Shown in pieces: positions 52,198 through 60,596 of a DNA stretch of 64,000 bases. How positions within the stretch are numbered: the stretch's first letter is position 1; each line of letters opens with the position of its first letter. This DNA comes from Sphingomonas radiodurans (GTDB lineage Bacteria > Pseudomonadota > Alphaproteobacteria > Sphingomonadales > Sphingomonadaceae): assembly GCF_020866845.1 (NCBI RefSeq), contig NZ_CP086594.1, forward strand, positions 1,240,001 through 1,304,000, in the 5' to 3' direction. The translations under genes and the position numbers were made by a program. A model generated the notes under the pieces. It was not told the origin of the DNA. It ran no database searches and was given only the letters and a program-made list of their open reading frames with translations.

Positions 52198-53234
52198 CAC
52201 TTCACTCCCCGTGCATCGTTACGCGCCTTAATGCCGATCGCTGGAAAATCTGTGAAGAATCCGTCGATACCAAGGCGAAGCGCCGCCGCGATCTCGCCCG
52301 CAACATCGCCATGCTCGACCGGACTTGCGCCACGTCGGAAGGCGGCGGGCAGAAAATAATTCTCCGCACGATACGTCCACGGATGGACGCGCAGCCCCGC
52401 CGCATGCGCATCGCGCACCAGCGGCGCCGGCGTTTCGCCCTGCCACAGCATCGCCTTGTTCGGCCCGAGCCCGAAGGCATAAGTGGCGATCGTCGCGAGC
52501 CCCGCCGGCGTCACCATCGCGGCATAGCTCGGCGCGGCCCCATCGGCCGGCGCGCCTTCGCCATCCACCAGCTGGATCAGCCGCACCTTCGTCATGTCCT
52601 TCAGCCGCTGCAGGTTCTTCACCTCGAACGACTGGATGAACACCGGCGCGTCGGCACTGTCCCACCCCGCCGCCTTCAGCGCCGCGACGAGCGGCGCGTC
52701 GGTGCCCTTGCCGATCGATGCGAAATAGGTCGGGTGCTTCGTCTCGGGATAGATCGCGACCTTGTGCTTCTTGGCGAGCGCGATCACTTCCTCAAGAGTC
52801 GGGATCGTCTCCTGCCCGTCGAACGCACTGTTACCCGGCCGCAACTGCGGCAGCCGCTCCTTCGCGCGCAGCGTCTTCAGCTCGGCCAGCGTGAAATCCT
52901 CAGTAAACCAGCCGGTCTGTGCGCGATCGTCGATCGTCTTGGTCGCGCGCCGCGCAGCAAATTCGGGGTGATCGGCGACGTCGGTCGTCTCCGAAATCTC
53001 ATTCTCGTGCCGCGCCACCAGATGGCCGTCACTCGTCGGCACCAGATCGGGCTCGATCACGTCCGCCCCTTGCGCGATCGCCAGTTCATACGCCGCGATC
53101 GTGTGTTCGGGCCGCTCGCCCGAAGCGCCGCGGTGCGCGATGACGATCGGCGGTGAAAGCGGCGTGGCAGTCTGCATCAGGGGAACTTGCGGCGAAGCGC
53201 AGCCGCCCGCCAGAGCCATAACAAGAATTATCAT
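52197..53234 (-). CDS. Glycerophosphodiester phosphodiesterase, lipoprotein
   Basis: A GlpQ-like enzyme that splits glycerophosphodiesters to glycerol-3-phosphate and an alcohol. The 345-residue protein is exported as a lipoprotein (LAGGC, C12). The TIM-barrel motifs are VIAHRGASGERPEHT (H34, R35, E43) and DVIEPDLVPTSDGHLVARHE; IYPETKHP and GFFTDFP follow later. Length matches periplasmic GlpQ. It is divergent from the aldehyde oxidoreductase operon, only 42 bases apart. ATG at 53234 is taken for the signal peptide. Confidence 0.9.
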   Translation of the reverse strand: MIILVMALAGGCASPQVPLMQTATPLSPPIVIAHRGASGERPEHTIAAYELAIAQGADVIEPDLVPTSDGHLVARHENEISETTDVADHPEFAARRATKTIDDRAQTGWFTEDFTLAELKTLRAKERLPQLRPGNSAFDGQETIPTLEEVIALAKKHKVAIYPETKHPTYFASIGKGTDAPLVAALKAAGWDSADAPVFIQSFEVKNLQRLKDMTKVRLIQLVDGEGAPADGAAPSYAAMVTPAGLATIATYAFGLGPNKAMLWQGETPAPLVRDAHAAGLRVHPWTYRAENYFLPAAFRRGASPVEHGDVAGEIAAALRLGIDGFFTDFPAIGIKARNDARGVK

Positions 53235-53276
53235 GGCATACTTGGATCGGGCGATTGGCTGGCGCATATTGCGCTC

Positions 53277-53795
53277 ATGCGCTTCACCATCAACGGCAGC
53301 AAGCGCGAGGCCGAACCCGATATTCGCGCCTCGCTCCTCGACCTCCTGCGAGAGGATCTTCGCCTTACCGGCACGAAAAAGGGCTGTGATCATGGTCAGT
53401 GCGGTGCCTGTACGGTGCTGGTCAACGGGCGGCGGATCAATGCGTGTCTCACGCTCGCGGTGATGCATCAGGATGATGACATTGTGACGATCGAGGGTCT
53501 CGGCTCCGCCGATTCGCTCCATCCGATGCAATCAGCCTTCGTGCGGCACGACGGCTATCAGTGCGGTTACTGTACCCCGGGCCAGATCTGCTCGGCCGTC
53601 GGCATGCTCGACGAAGTCGCGAAGGGCTGGCCGAGCCACGTGTCGGACGACCTTACCGACGTATCGCTCGACGATGCCGAAATCTCCGAGCGGATGAGCG
53701 GCAACATCTGTCGCTGCTCGGCGTATCCCAACATCGTCGACGCAATTCGCGAAGTTCACGGCCGCGAAGTCCATGGCGCCGAGGTGGACGCATGA
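53277..53795 (+). CDS. paoA: Aldehyde oxidoreductase [2Fe-2S] subunit (PaoA/YagT type)
   Basis: Iron-sulfur subunit of a molybdenum hydroxylase. Plant-type cluster: C37, C42, C45, C57; second cluster: C96, C99, C145, C147. The 172-residue chain starts directly at the ferredoxin fold, without the Tat signal peptide of E. coli PaoA, so the complex is probably cytoplasmic. Subunit order small-FAD-Mo is the PaoABC order. The start at ATG 53277 gives the normal N-terminus; the longer frame is not signal-like. Confidence 0.9.
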   Translation: MRFTINGSKREAEPDIRASLLDLLREDLRLTGTKKGCDHGQCGACTVLVNGRRINACLTLAVMHQDDDIVTIEGLGSADSLHPMQSAFVRHDGYQCGYCTPGQICSAVGMLDEVAKGWPSHVSDDLTDVSLDDAEISERMSGNICRCSAYPNIVDAIREVHGREVHGAEVDA

Positions 53796-54766
53796 AGACC
53801 TTCAACTACGCCCGCGCCGAAAGCCCCGAAGATGCCGTGCGCGCCGGCGGCCGCTTCATCGCGGGCGGCACGAACCTGATCGACTTGATGAAGCTGCAGG
53901 TCGAAACGCCAGAGAAACTCGTCGATATCAGCCGGCTCGATCTGAATGCGATCGAAGAAAAGGACGGCGGGCTGCTGATCGGCGCTTTGGTGCCCAACAG
54001 CGATCTCGCCGCCGACCCGCGCGTGATCGCGCTCTACCCTGCGCTCAGCCGCGCATTGCTCGCCGGCGCCTCGGGCCAGCTCCGCAACAAGGCGACGACC
54101 GGCGGCAATTTGCTCCAGCGCACGCGCTGCTATTTCTTCTACGACACCCACGCCGCCTGCAACAAGCGCGCGCCCGGCAGCGGGTGTGATGCACTCGGCG
54201 GCTTCAACCGCATCCACGCCGTGCTCGGCACCAGCGACCAGTGTATCGCCACCCACCCCGGCGACATGCCGGTCGCGATGCGCGCGCTCGACGCGACGGT
54301 GGTGACGCTCAAGCCCGATGGCGACCGCCGCCGCATCCCGCTGGCGGATTTCTACCGCCTCCCCGGCAACACGCCGCACATCGAAACCGCGCTCGAGCCA
54401 GGCGAACTGATCACCCACATCGCCCTCCCCGCCCCACCCGCCGGCGCGCGCCAACTCTACCGCAAGGTGCGTGATCGCGCTTCCTACGCCTTCGCGATCG
54501 TCTCGGTCGCTGGTGTGATCACGATCGAGGACGGGAAGATCGCCCACGCCGCGCTCGCCTTCGGCGGCCTCGCGCACCTGCCCTGGCGCGATCCCGCCGT
54601 CGAAACCGCGCTAGTCGGCCAGGCCCCGACCGAAGCGACGTTCGCCGCCGCGGCCGACGCGCTGCTCGCCGATGCACGCGGCTTCGGTCACAATGATTTC
54701 AAGATCCCGCTCGTGCGGCGCGTGCTGATCGCCGCGCTGCGTGACCTGACGCAGGATGCCGCATGA
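53792..54766 (+). CDS. paoB: Aldehyde oxidoreductase FAD subunit (PaoB/YagS type)
   Basis: CO-dehydrogenase-type FAD protein of 324 residues: FIAGGTNLIDLMK and ATTGGNLLQRTRC bind FAD. Four cysteines C113, C123, C132 and C151 lie in the insertion that in E. coli PaoB holds an extra [4Fe-4S] cluster, supporting PaoABC identity over xanthine dehydrogenase. It overlaps paoA and paoC by four bases each. Confidence 0.92.
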   Translation: MKTFNYARAESPEDAVRAGGRFIAGGTNLIDLMKLQVETPEKLVDISRLDLNAIEEKDGGLLIGALVPNSDLAADPRVIALYPALSRALLAGASGQLRNKATTGGNLLQRTRCYFFYDTHAACNKRAPGSGCDALGGFNRIHAVLGTSDQCIATHPGDMPVAMRALDATVVTLKPDGDRRRIPLADFYRLPGNTPHIETALEPGELITHIALPAPPAGARQLYRKVRDRASYAFAIVSVAGVITIEDGKIAHAALAFGGLAHLPWRDPAVETALVGQAPTEATFAAAADALLADARGFGHNDFKIPLVRRVLIAALRDLTQDAA

Positions 54767-56967
54767 ACGATCTCGCGATGGACGCCCCCTACCGCCCAGC
54801 GGCACTCGACCGCGCGCAGCAGGGCCTGCTCGGCAAACCGATCGACCGCTACGAAGGCGCGTCGAAGGTCAGCGGCGCTGCCGCCTACGCCTATGAACAG
54901 GCGCCCGAGAACACGGCGTATATGGCACTCGTCACCGCGAGCATCGGCCGCGGACACGTGACCTCGATCGACGCGACGCAGGCCGAGGCGTTGCCCGGCG
55001 TGATCGCGGTGATCCACGGCGATCCCCGCATGCCGAGCAACGAATCGAACTCGCGCCAGCCGGCCAATCTTGGCGCGACCGAGGTGTTTCACTACGGCCA
55101 GGCCGTCGCGCTCGTCCTTGCCGAAACGCAGGAAACCGCCCGCGCCGCCGCCCGCCTCGTCGATGTGACGTACGATGAGCAGGCCGGCCGCTTCGATCTC
55201 GACGCGGTCGAGGTGCAGCGCGATCACAAGCTCGGCTTTTTGCCCCCGATCGACCGCGGCAATCTCGACGATGCGCTCGCCACCGCTGACGTCGTGCTAG
55301 ACCGCAGCTATACCACCCCGATCCACTTCCCCGCCGCGCTCGAGCCGCACGCCACCACCGCGTGGTGGGAAGGCGATCGGCTGATCGTGCGATCGAGCAA
55401 TCAGGTGATCGGCGGCGCCAAGGTGACGATCGCCGCCGCGCTCGGGATCGACAAGGATCGCGTCCGCGTGCTCGCACCGTACGTCGGCGGCGGCTTCGGC
55501 GGGAAAACGGGCGTTGGCCCCGAAGTGATCTTCGCCGCGATCGCCGCCGAGAAGATCGGCCGCCCGGTAAAGATCGCGCTCAGCCGCCGTCAGACCGCCT
55601 ACATGGTCCACCATCGCTCGCCGACCACGCAGCGGCTGCGCATCGGCTGCGACGCCGAAGGCCGGATCAGTGCCTTCGGGCACGAAAGCGTCGCCTATCA
55701 GAACGATGACGGCGCGTTCCTCGAACCGGTTCCGTTTGGCACGCTACCGCTCTACGCCGGCGCGGCGCGGCGCTTTCGCACCGATCTCGGCCGTATCGAT
55801 CTGCCCGCCACCGGCGCGGTGCGCGCGCCCGGCGAGGCGATCGGCACCTTCGCGGTCGAATGCGCGATGGACGAGCTCGCCGAACAGCTCGGCCTCGATC
55901 CGATCGAACTGCGCCGCCGCAACGAGCCCGAGGCCGATCCCACCACCGGCAAGCGCTTCTCCACGCGCCGCATGCTCGATTGCTACGAAGAAGGCGCCCG
56001 CCGCTTCGGCTGGGACCAGCGCAACGCAACGCCGGGCAGCCGGCGCGAGGGTGAGTGGCTGATCGGCATGGGCATGGCAGCGGCACTGCGCGGCAACTTC
56101 ACCGTCAACGCCGAGGCCGAAGTGACGCTCGGCGCGGACGGCCGCGCGACGGTGCGCACCGATATGACCGACATCGGCACCGGCACCTATACGATCCTCG
56201 CGCAGGCGGTCGGCGAGATGCTCGGCCTGCCGGTCTCCGCGATCGACGTGGTGATCGGCGACAGCGATCTACCGCCGAGCGCGGGTTCGGGCGGATCGTT
56301 CGGCGCCGGCAGCGCCTGCGCCGCGGCAATGCTCGCCTGCGAGGACATTCTTGCCGAACTGGCGCTGCGCATGAACGCCGCGCCCGAAGATCTCGCGCTC
56401 AAGGACGGCCAGGTCACCGCCGGCGGCCGCACCAGCCCGCTCGCCGACCTCGTCCGCGACCGCCCAATCGACGCCAAGGGGAAGACCTCGCCCGGCAAGG
56501 AATCGCAAGCGACCAGCCAGGCGAGCCACGGCGCACAATTCGCCGAGGTTGCGGTCAACGCGGTGACTGGCGAAGTGCGCGTGCGCCGCATGCTCGGCGT
56601 GTTCGATATCGGCCGCGTTCTGAATGAAAAGACCGCGCGCAACCAGATCGTTGGCGGCATGGTCTGGGGCGTCGCCTATGCGCTCACCGAGGACGGCATC
56701 GTCGATCCGCGCAACGGCCGCTTCGTGAACCCCGATTTCGGTGAATATCACGTCGCGGTGAATGCCGACGTGCCGCAGATCGAGGCCTATTTCATCGAGG
56801 AAATCGACGACTCGGCCAATCCTGCGGGCGCCAAGGGCGTCGGCGAACTGGGCATCGCCGGATCGGGCGCCGCGGTCGTCAACGCGATCCACAATGCGAC
56901 CGGCGTGCGGTGCTACGACATGCCCGTGACGCTCGACAAGCTCCTCGCCTCGCTCCCCCCGGTGTAG
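54763..56967 (+). CDS. paoC: Aldehyde oxidoreductase molybdenum subunit (PaoC/YagR type)
   Basis: Catalytic subunit carrying molybdopterin cytosine dinucleotide. Residues 25-130 hold the small N-terminal domain; PYVGGGFGGKTGVG and GAVRAPGEAIG lie in the molybdenum-binding part, and the catalytic glutamate is E695 in KGVGELG. The 734-residue length fits. It oxidises aromatic or aliphatic aldehydes to acids, with oxygen or a quinone-side acceptor. Next genes supply cofactor insertion and MCD synthesis. Confidence 0.93.
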   Translation: MNDLAMDAPYRPAALDRAQQGLLGKPIDRYEGASKVSGAAAYAYEQAPENTAYMALVTASIGRGHVTSIDATQAEALPGVIAVIHGDPRMPSNESNSRQPANLGATEVFHYGQAVALVLAETQETARAAARLVDVTYDEQAGRFDLDAVEVQRDHKLGFLPPIDRGNLDDALATADVVLDRSYTTPIHFPAALEPHATTAWWEGDRLIVRSSNQVIGGAKVTIAAALGIDKDRVRVLAPYVGGGFGGKTGVGPEVIFAAIAAEKIGRPVKIALSRRQTAYMVHHRSPTTQRLRIGCDAEGRISAFGHESVAYQNDDGAFLEPVPFGTLPLYAGAARRFRTDLGRIDLPATGAVRAPGEAIGTFAVECAMDELAEQLGLDPIELRRRNEPEADPTTGKRFSTRRMLDCYEEGARRFGWDQRNATPGSRREGEWLIGMGMAAALRGNFTVNAEAEVTLGADGRATVRTDMTDIGTGTYTILAQAVGEMLGLPVSAIDVVIGDSDLPPSAGSGGSFGAGSACAAAMLACEDILAELALRMNAAPEDLALKDGQVTAGGRTSPLADLVRDRPIDAKGKTSPGKESQATSQASHGAQFAEVAVNAVTGEVRVRRMLGVFDIGRVLNEKTARNQIVGGMVWGVAYALTEDGIVDPRNGRFVNPDFGEYHVAVNADVPQIEAYFIEEIDDSANPAGAKGVGELGIAGSGAAVVNAIHNATGVRCYDMPVTLDKLLASLPPV

Positions 56968-56971
56968 CCGC

Positions 56972-57895
56972 ATGGCCGATAACGACTCCGTCCTCGCCGC
57001 CGCCGAAGCGTGGAAAGGCTCGCGGATGGCAATCGCCACCGTCGTGTCGACCTGGGGCTCGGCGCCACGCCCGCGCGGCAGCCACATGCTGGTGCATGAG
57101 GACGGTCGCTTCGAAGGCTCGGTCTCGGGCGGCTGCGTCGAAGGCGACATCCTCGACACCGCGGCGCAAGTGATCGCCGGCGCGCCGTTCGCGGTGAAGG
57201 ACTATGGCATCGCCGACGCGAGCGCATGGGAAGTCGGGCTGCCCTGCGGCGGCCAGATCAGCGTCATGGTGCAACCGGTGTCGGCCGAGGGCTTCGACCC
57301 CGAACTGTTCGACCGCATCGTCGAAGCCCGCGCCGATGGTCAGTCCCTGACCGTCACGACCGATCTCGCATCCGGTCACTCCGACCTGCAACCAGTGGAA
57401 ACCGGCGAGATCTTCGCCAACCGCTATGATCCGCCACGCCGGCTGATCATCATCGGCGCGGTGCAGATCGCGCAATCGCTCGTCGGCCTCGCGCGCACGC
57501 TCGGCATCGAGACGGTGGTGGTCGATCCGCGCGGGCGCTTCCTCACCGATGAGCGCTTCCCCGATACCACGCTTGACGATCGCTGGCCCGACGAGGCGGT
57601 CGCCGCCTACAAGCCAGGCCCATCGACCGCGGTGGTGACGCTGAGCCACGACACCAAGATCGACGATCCCGCGCTCCTCGCGGCGCTGTCCGCGCCGACG
57701 GGCTATGTCGGCGCGCTCGGCAGCCGCAAGAGCCACGCCGCCCGCCGCGAGCGACTGGCCGCGGCTGGCGTCGCGGAGGCCGATCTCGACCGGATCGACG
57801 GACCGGTCGGGCTCGATATCGGCGCGATCGGCCCGGCGGAGATCGCGCTGTCCATCGCCGGCGCGATGGTCAAAGCCTTCCATGATCGCGGCTGA
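56972..57895 (+). CDS. XdhC/PaoD-family molybdenum cofactor chaperone
   Basis: A 307-residue protein binding and protecting molybdenum cofactor during insertion in the Mo subunit. N-terminal XdhC part (STWGSAPRPRG, SVSGGCVEGDIL), C-terminal Rossmann-like part (RLIIIGAVQIAQSLVGLA, GYVGALGSRKSH). The conserved LPCGG motif is present. Four bases after paoC; it overlaps the MocA-like gene by 14 bases. Confidence 0.9.
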   Translation: MADNDSVLAAAEAWKGSRMAIATVVSTWGSAPRPRGSHMLVHEDGRFEGSVSGGCVEGDILDTAAQVIAGAPFAVKDYGIADASAWEVGLPCGGQISVMVQPVSAEGFDPELFDRIVEARADGQSLTVTTDLASGHSDLQPVETGEIFANRYDPPRRLIIIGAVQIAQSLVGLARTLGIETVVVDPRGRFLTDERFPDTTLDDRWPDEAVAAYKPGPSTAVVTLSHDTKIDDPALLAALSAPTGYVGALGSRKSHAARRERLAAAGVAEADLDRIDGPVGLDIGAIGPAEIALSIAGAMVKAFHDRG

Positions 57896-58442
57896 GGACG
57901 TCGCTCTAGTCCTCCTCGCCGCCGGCAAATCGACCCGCTTCGGCGACAGCAAGCTGGACGCACTACTCGGCGATCAGCCGCTCGGCCTACACGCCGCGAT
58001 CACATTCGCGGCAATCCCCTTCGCACGGCGCATCGCGGTGACGGGCCGCTGCCAGCTCGATTACAGCGCGCACGGCTATGCGGTCGTCACCAACGACGAT
58101 CCGGTCGGCGACATGGCCTCCTCACTCCGCCTCGGCATCGCCGCAGCGGGCGACGCAGCAGCGGTGCTTGTCATGCTCGCCGACATGCCGCGCGTAACAG
58201 CAGCGCACGTCGGTCAAATGCTCGAAGCCGCCGACGGCCCCGATGCGATCGTCGCATCCAGCGACGGCGGCGTGCCACGGCCGCCAGCACTATTCGGCCG
58301 CGCCTGGTTCGCCACACTCGCAACGATCACCGGAGACCACGGCGCACGCGACCTGATCCGGTCGGGAAAGCAAGTGGCAGCACAGCCAGGCGAGCTGGTC
58401 GACATCGACACGCCTGAAGACCTGCAACGCCTCGCCACTTAA
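57882..58442 (+). CDS. MobA/MocA-like nucleotidyltransferase
   Basis: A 186-residue NTP transferase (ALVLLAAGKSTRFGDSKL; MLADMPRVTAAH). In this operon it most probably converts Mo-MPT to the cytosine dinucleotide form required by the Mo subunit (MocA role), not the guanine form. The start at 57882 lies inside the xdhC-like gene, 14-base overlap, so it is expressed with it. Confidence 0.85.
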   Translation: MIAAEDVALVLLAAGKSTRFGDSKLDALLGDQPLGLHAAITFAAIPFARRIAVTGRCQLDYSAHGYAVVTNDDPVGDMASSLRLGIAAAGDAAAVLVMLADMPRVTAAHVGQMLEAADGPDAIVASSDGGVPRPPALFGRAWFATLATITGDHGARDLIRSGKQVAAQPGELVDIDTPEDLQRLAT

Positions 58443-58474
58443 CCCGCACGGGCGCGCCGTCGCCCCAATTACCT

Positions 58475-58571
58475 CGTCATGCCGGGCTCGTCCCGGCATC
58501 CACGGTGCAGCAAGCGCTCAAGCCGACAAATTGGCGGCACGGTGGATCCCGGGACAAGCCCGGGATGACGG
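58475..58571. repeat. Palindromic intergenic repeat, family 2 (CGTCATGCCGGG variant)
   Basis: Left cgtcatgccgggctcgtcccggcatccac, right gtggatcccgggacaagcccgggatgacg, around a 25-base centre. It separates the aldehyde oxidoreductase operon from the convergent exporter operon and probably terminates both. Confidence 0.88.
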
Positions 58572-58614
58572 AGCTCTGGACGGGACTTATGCCTTCACAA
58601 TCATCCCCACCACC

Positions 58615-59826
58615 TCACTCATGCCGCAAAGCATCGATCGGATTGAGCGCCGCCGCCCGCCGCGCCGGGAAATAACCGAACACCACCCCGATCACCGCCG
58701 AAATCCCGAAGGCGATCAGGTTGATCGTCGGATCGAACGTCCACGGCACTTGCATCAGCGGCGTCGCCACCAGAATCACGACCTGCGCCAGCGCCAGCCC
58801 GATCAACCCGCCCAGCATCGACAGCGCGATCGCTTCGACCAGGAACTGCATCAGCACCTCGTTCGCCACCGCTCCGATCGCCAGCCGGATGCCGATCTCG
58901 CGTGTCCGCTCGGTCACCGAAACGAGCATGATGTTCATGATCCCGATCCCGCCGACCACGAGGCTGATCGCCGCCACCGCCGCGACGATCCGCGTCAGCA
59001 GCGTCGTCGTGCCGGTCAGCGTATCGCTGATCTGCTTGGTATCGAAGATGTTGAAATCGTCCTGCTTCCCGCCGGTGATCGTGCGGCGTTCGCGCAGCAG
59101 ATCGGTGATCGACGCCTGCACCGCCTCGGTCGAATAGGCTTGATCCACCCCGACGAGCATCAGCCGCACGTCGCGGGTGCCGGTAAAGCGCCGCTGCACC
59201 GCCTTGATCGGCATCACGACGGTATCGTCCTGATCGCCGCCAAACCCGGCCTGTCCGCGCGCAGTCAGCACGCCAATCACGTCGCAGCTGATCGCGCCGA
59301 TCCGCATCCGCTGGCCGATCGCGTCGCCACCTCGAAACAGGTTCTGCCGCACGGTATTGCCGATGATGCACACCGCCTTGCCCGCCTGCTCCTCCGCCGG
59401 CGTCCAGGTGCGCCCCTGCGCCAATGGCCAGGGCTGAACGGTGAAGATCGCGTTGGTGGTGCCCTGAATCGTCGTCGACCAGTTCGCGCCCTCGTAGATC
59501 GCGGTGGCGGTTGCCGACGCTTGCGGCGCGACCGCGGTGACGCCAGCGACCTGCTGCGAAATCGCGGTCACGTCCTCGGGTTCGAAATCCGGCGGGCGCG
59601 GTCCACCGCCACCTCGACCGAAGCCTTGGCCGGGCCGTATCTGAAGCACGTTGGTGCCGAGCGCCGAGATCTGCTGCTGCACCGCGCTGGTCGTCGCCTT
59701 GCCCAGCGTCACCATCGCGACCACCGCACCGACGCCGATAACGATGCCGAGCGTCGTCAGGAACGAGCGCAGCAGATGTCGGCGGATCGATCGCAGCGCC
59801 AGCGACAGCGTGGTGCCGATCATCAT
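58615..59826 (-). CDS. ABC transporter permease, MacB/FtsX type
   Basis: A 403-residue permease with the MacB layout: one N-terminal helix (about 18-42), a large periplasmic domain (about 45-280), and three C-terminal helices (about 285-390, with GGIGIMNIMLVSVTERTREIGIRLAIGA). In E. coli this part is fused behind the ATPase; here it is separate. Together with the ATPase, adaptor and outer-membrane genes it forms a tripartite exporter for macrolide-, peptide- or lipid-like substrates. Overlaps the ATPase gene by four bases. Confidence 0.93.
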   Translation of the reverse strand: MMIGTTLSLALRSIRRHLLRSFLTTLGIVIGVGAVVAMVTLGKATTSAVQQQISALGTNVLQIRPGQGFGRGGGGPRPPDFEPEDVTAISQQVAGVTAVAPQASATATAIYEGANWSTTIQGTTNAIFTVQPWPLAQGRTWTPAEEQAGKAVCIIGNTVRQNLFRGGDAIGQRMRIGAISCDVIGVLTARGQAGFGGDQDDTVVMPIKAVQRRFTGTRDVRLMLVGVDQAYSTEAVQASITDLLRERRTITGGKQDDFNIFDTKQISDTLTGTTTLLTRIVAAVAAISLVVGGIGIMNIMLVSVTERTREIGIRLAIGAVANEVLMQFLVEAIALSMLGGLIGLALAQVVILVATPLMQVPWTFDPTINLIAFGISAVIGVVFGYFPARRAAALNPIDALRHE

Positions 59827-60596
59827 GCGCTTGGCTCCTGCACGGGCAGGACCGAGGGTGCGGTGGCAACATCCTGCCCCGGCCGGTGATTGGCGTCGAT
59901 CCGCTCGACCAGCCCGTCCTTGAAGTGGATCACGGTGCGCGCGAACGCCGCCATGTCGGGCTCGTGCGTCACCATCAGCACCGTGATGCCGCGCTCGCGG
60001 TTGAGATCGGTGAGCAATTCCATGATTTCGACCGAGCGTTCGGAATCAAGATTGCCGGTCGGCTCGTCGGCCAGCAGCACGTCGGGATTGGTGACGATCG
60101 CGCGCGCGATCGCGACTCGCTGCTGCTGCCCACCCGATAGCTCGGCCGGCGTATGATCCCACCAGTCCGCCAGCCCGACCTTGTCGAGCGCCGCCATCCC
60201 GGCATCGTGCCGCGCCTTGCGATCGTCGCCACGATACAGCAGCGGCAGCTCGACATTCTCGAGCGCGCTCGTCCGGCTGAGCAGGTTGAACCCTTGGAAG
60301 ACGAAGCCGAGATAGCGCCGGCGCAGCAAGGCGCGCTGGTCACGATCCAGCGCCTCGACGTGATGCCCGCGGAACAGGAAGGTGCCCGCCGAAGGCACGT
60401 CGAGGCAGCCCAGGATGTTCATCGTCGTCGACTTGCCCGATCCCGACGGCCCCATCACCGCAACGAAATCGCCCGCGGCAATGTCGAGATCGACGCCCTT
60501 CAGCGCCTGGAATGCGGTCGGCCCGGCGCCATAGACCTTGGTAACGCCGCGCATCGTGATGATCGGGGCTGGCCCGCCGCTGGGATCAGGCGCCAC
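59823..60596 (-). CDS. ABC transporter ATP-binding protein, MacB/LolD type
   Basis: A 257-residue ATPase with Walker A GPSGSGKST (49-57), signature LSGGQQQRVAIARA and Walker B VLLADEPTGNLD. It energises the separate permease. GTG at 60596 is chosen: it overlaps the end of the adaptor gene by 11 bases and follows AGGGGGCG; the frame also extends upstream as a shadow. Confidence 0.93.
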   Translation of the reverse strand: MAPDPSGGPAPIITMRGVTKVYGAGPTAFQALKGVDLDIAAGDFVAVMGPSGSGKSTTMNILGCLDVPSAGTFLFRGHHVEALDRDQRALLRRRYLGFVFQGFNLLSRTSALENVELPLLYRGDDRKARHDAGMAALDKVGLADWWDHTPAELSGGQQQRVAIARAIVTNPDVLLADEPTGNLDSERSVEIMELLTDLNRERGITVLMVTHEPDMAAFARTVIHFKDGLVERIDANHRPGQDVATAPSVLPVQEPSA

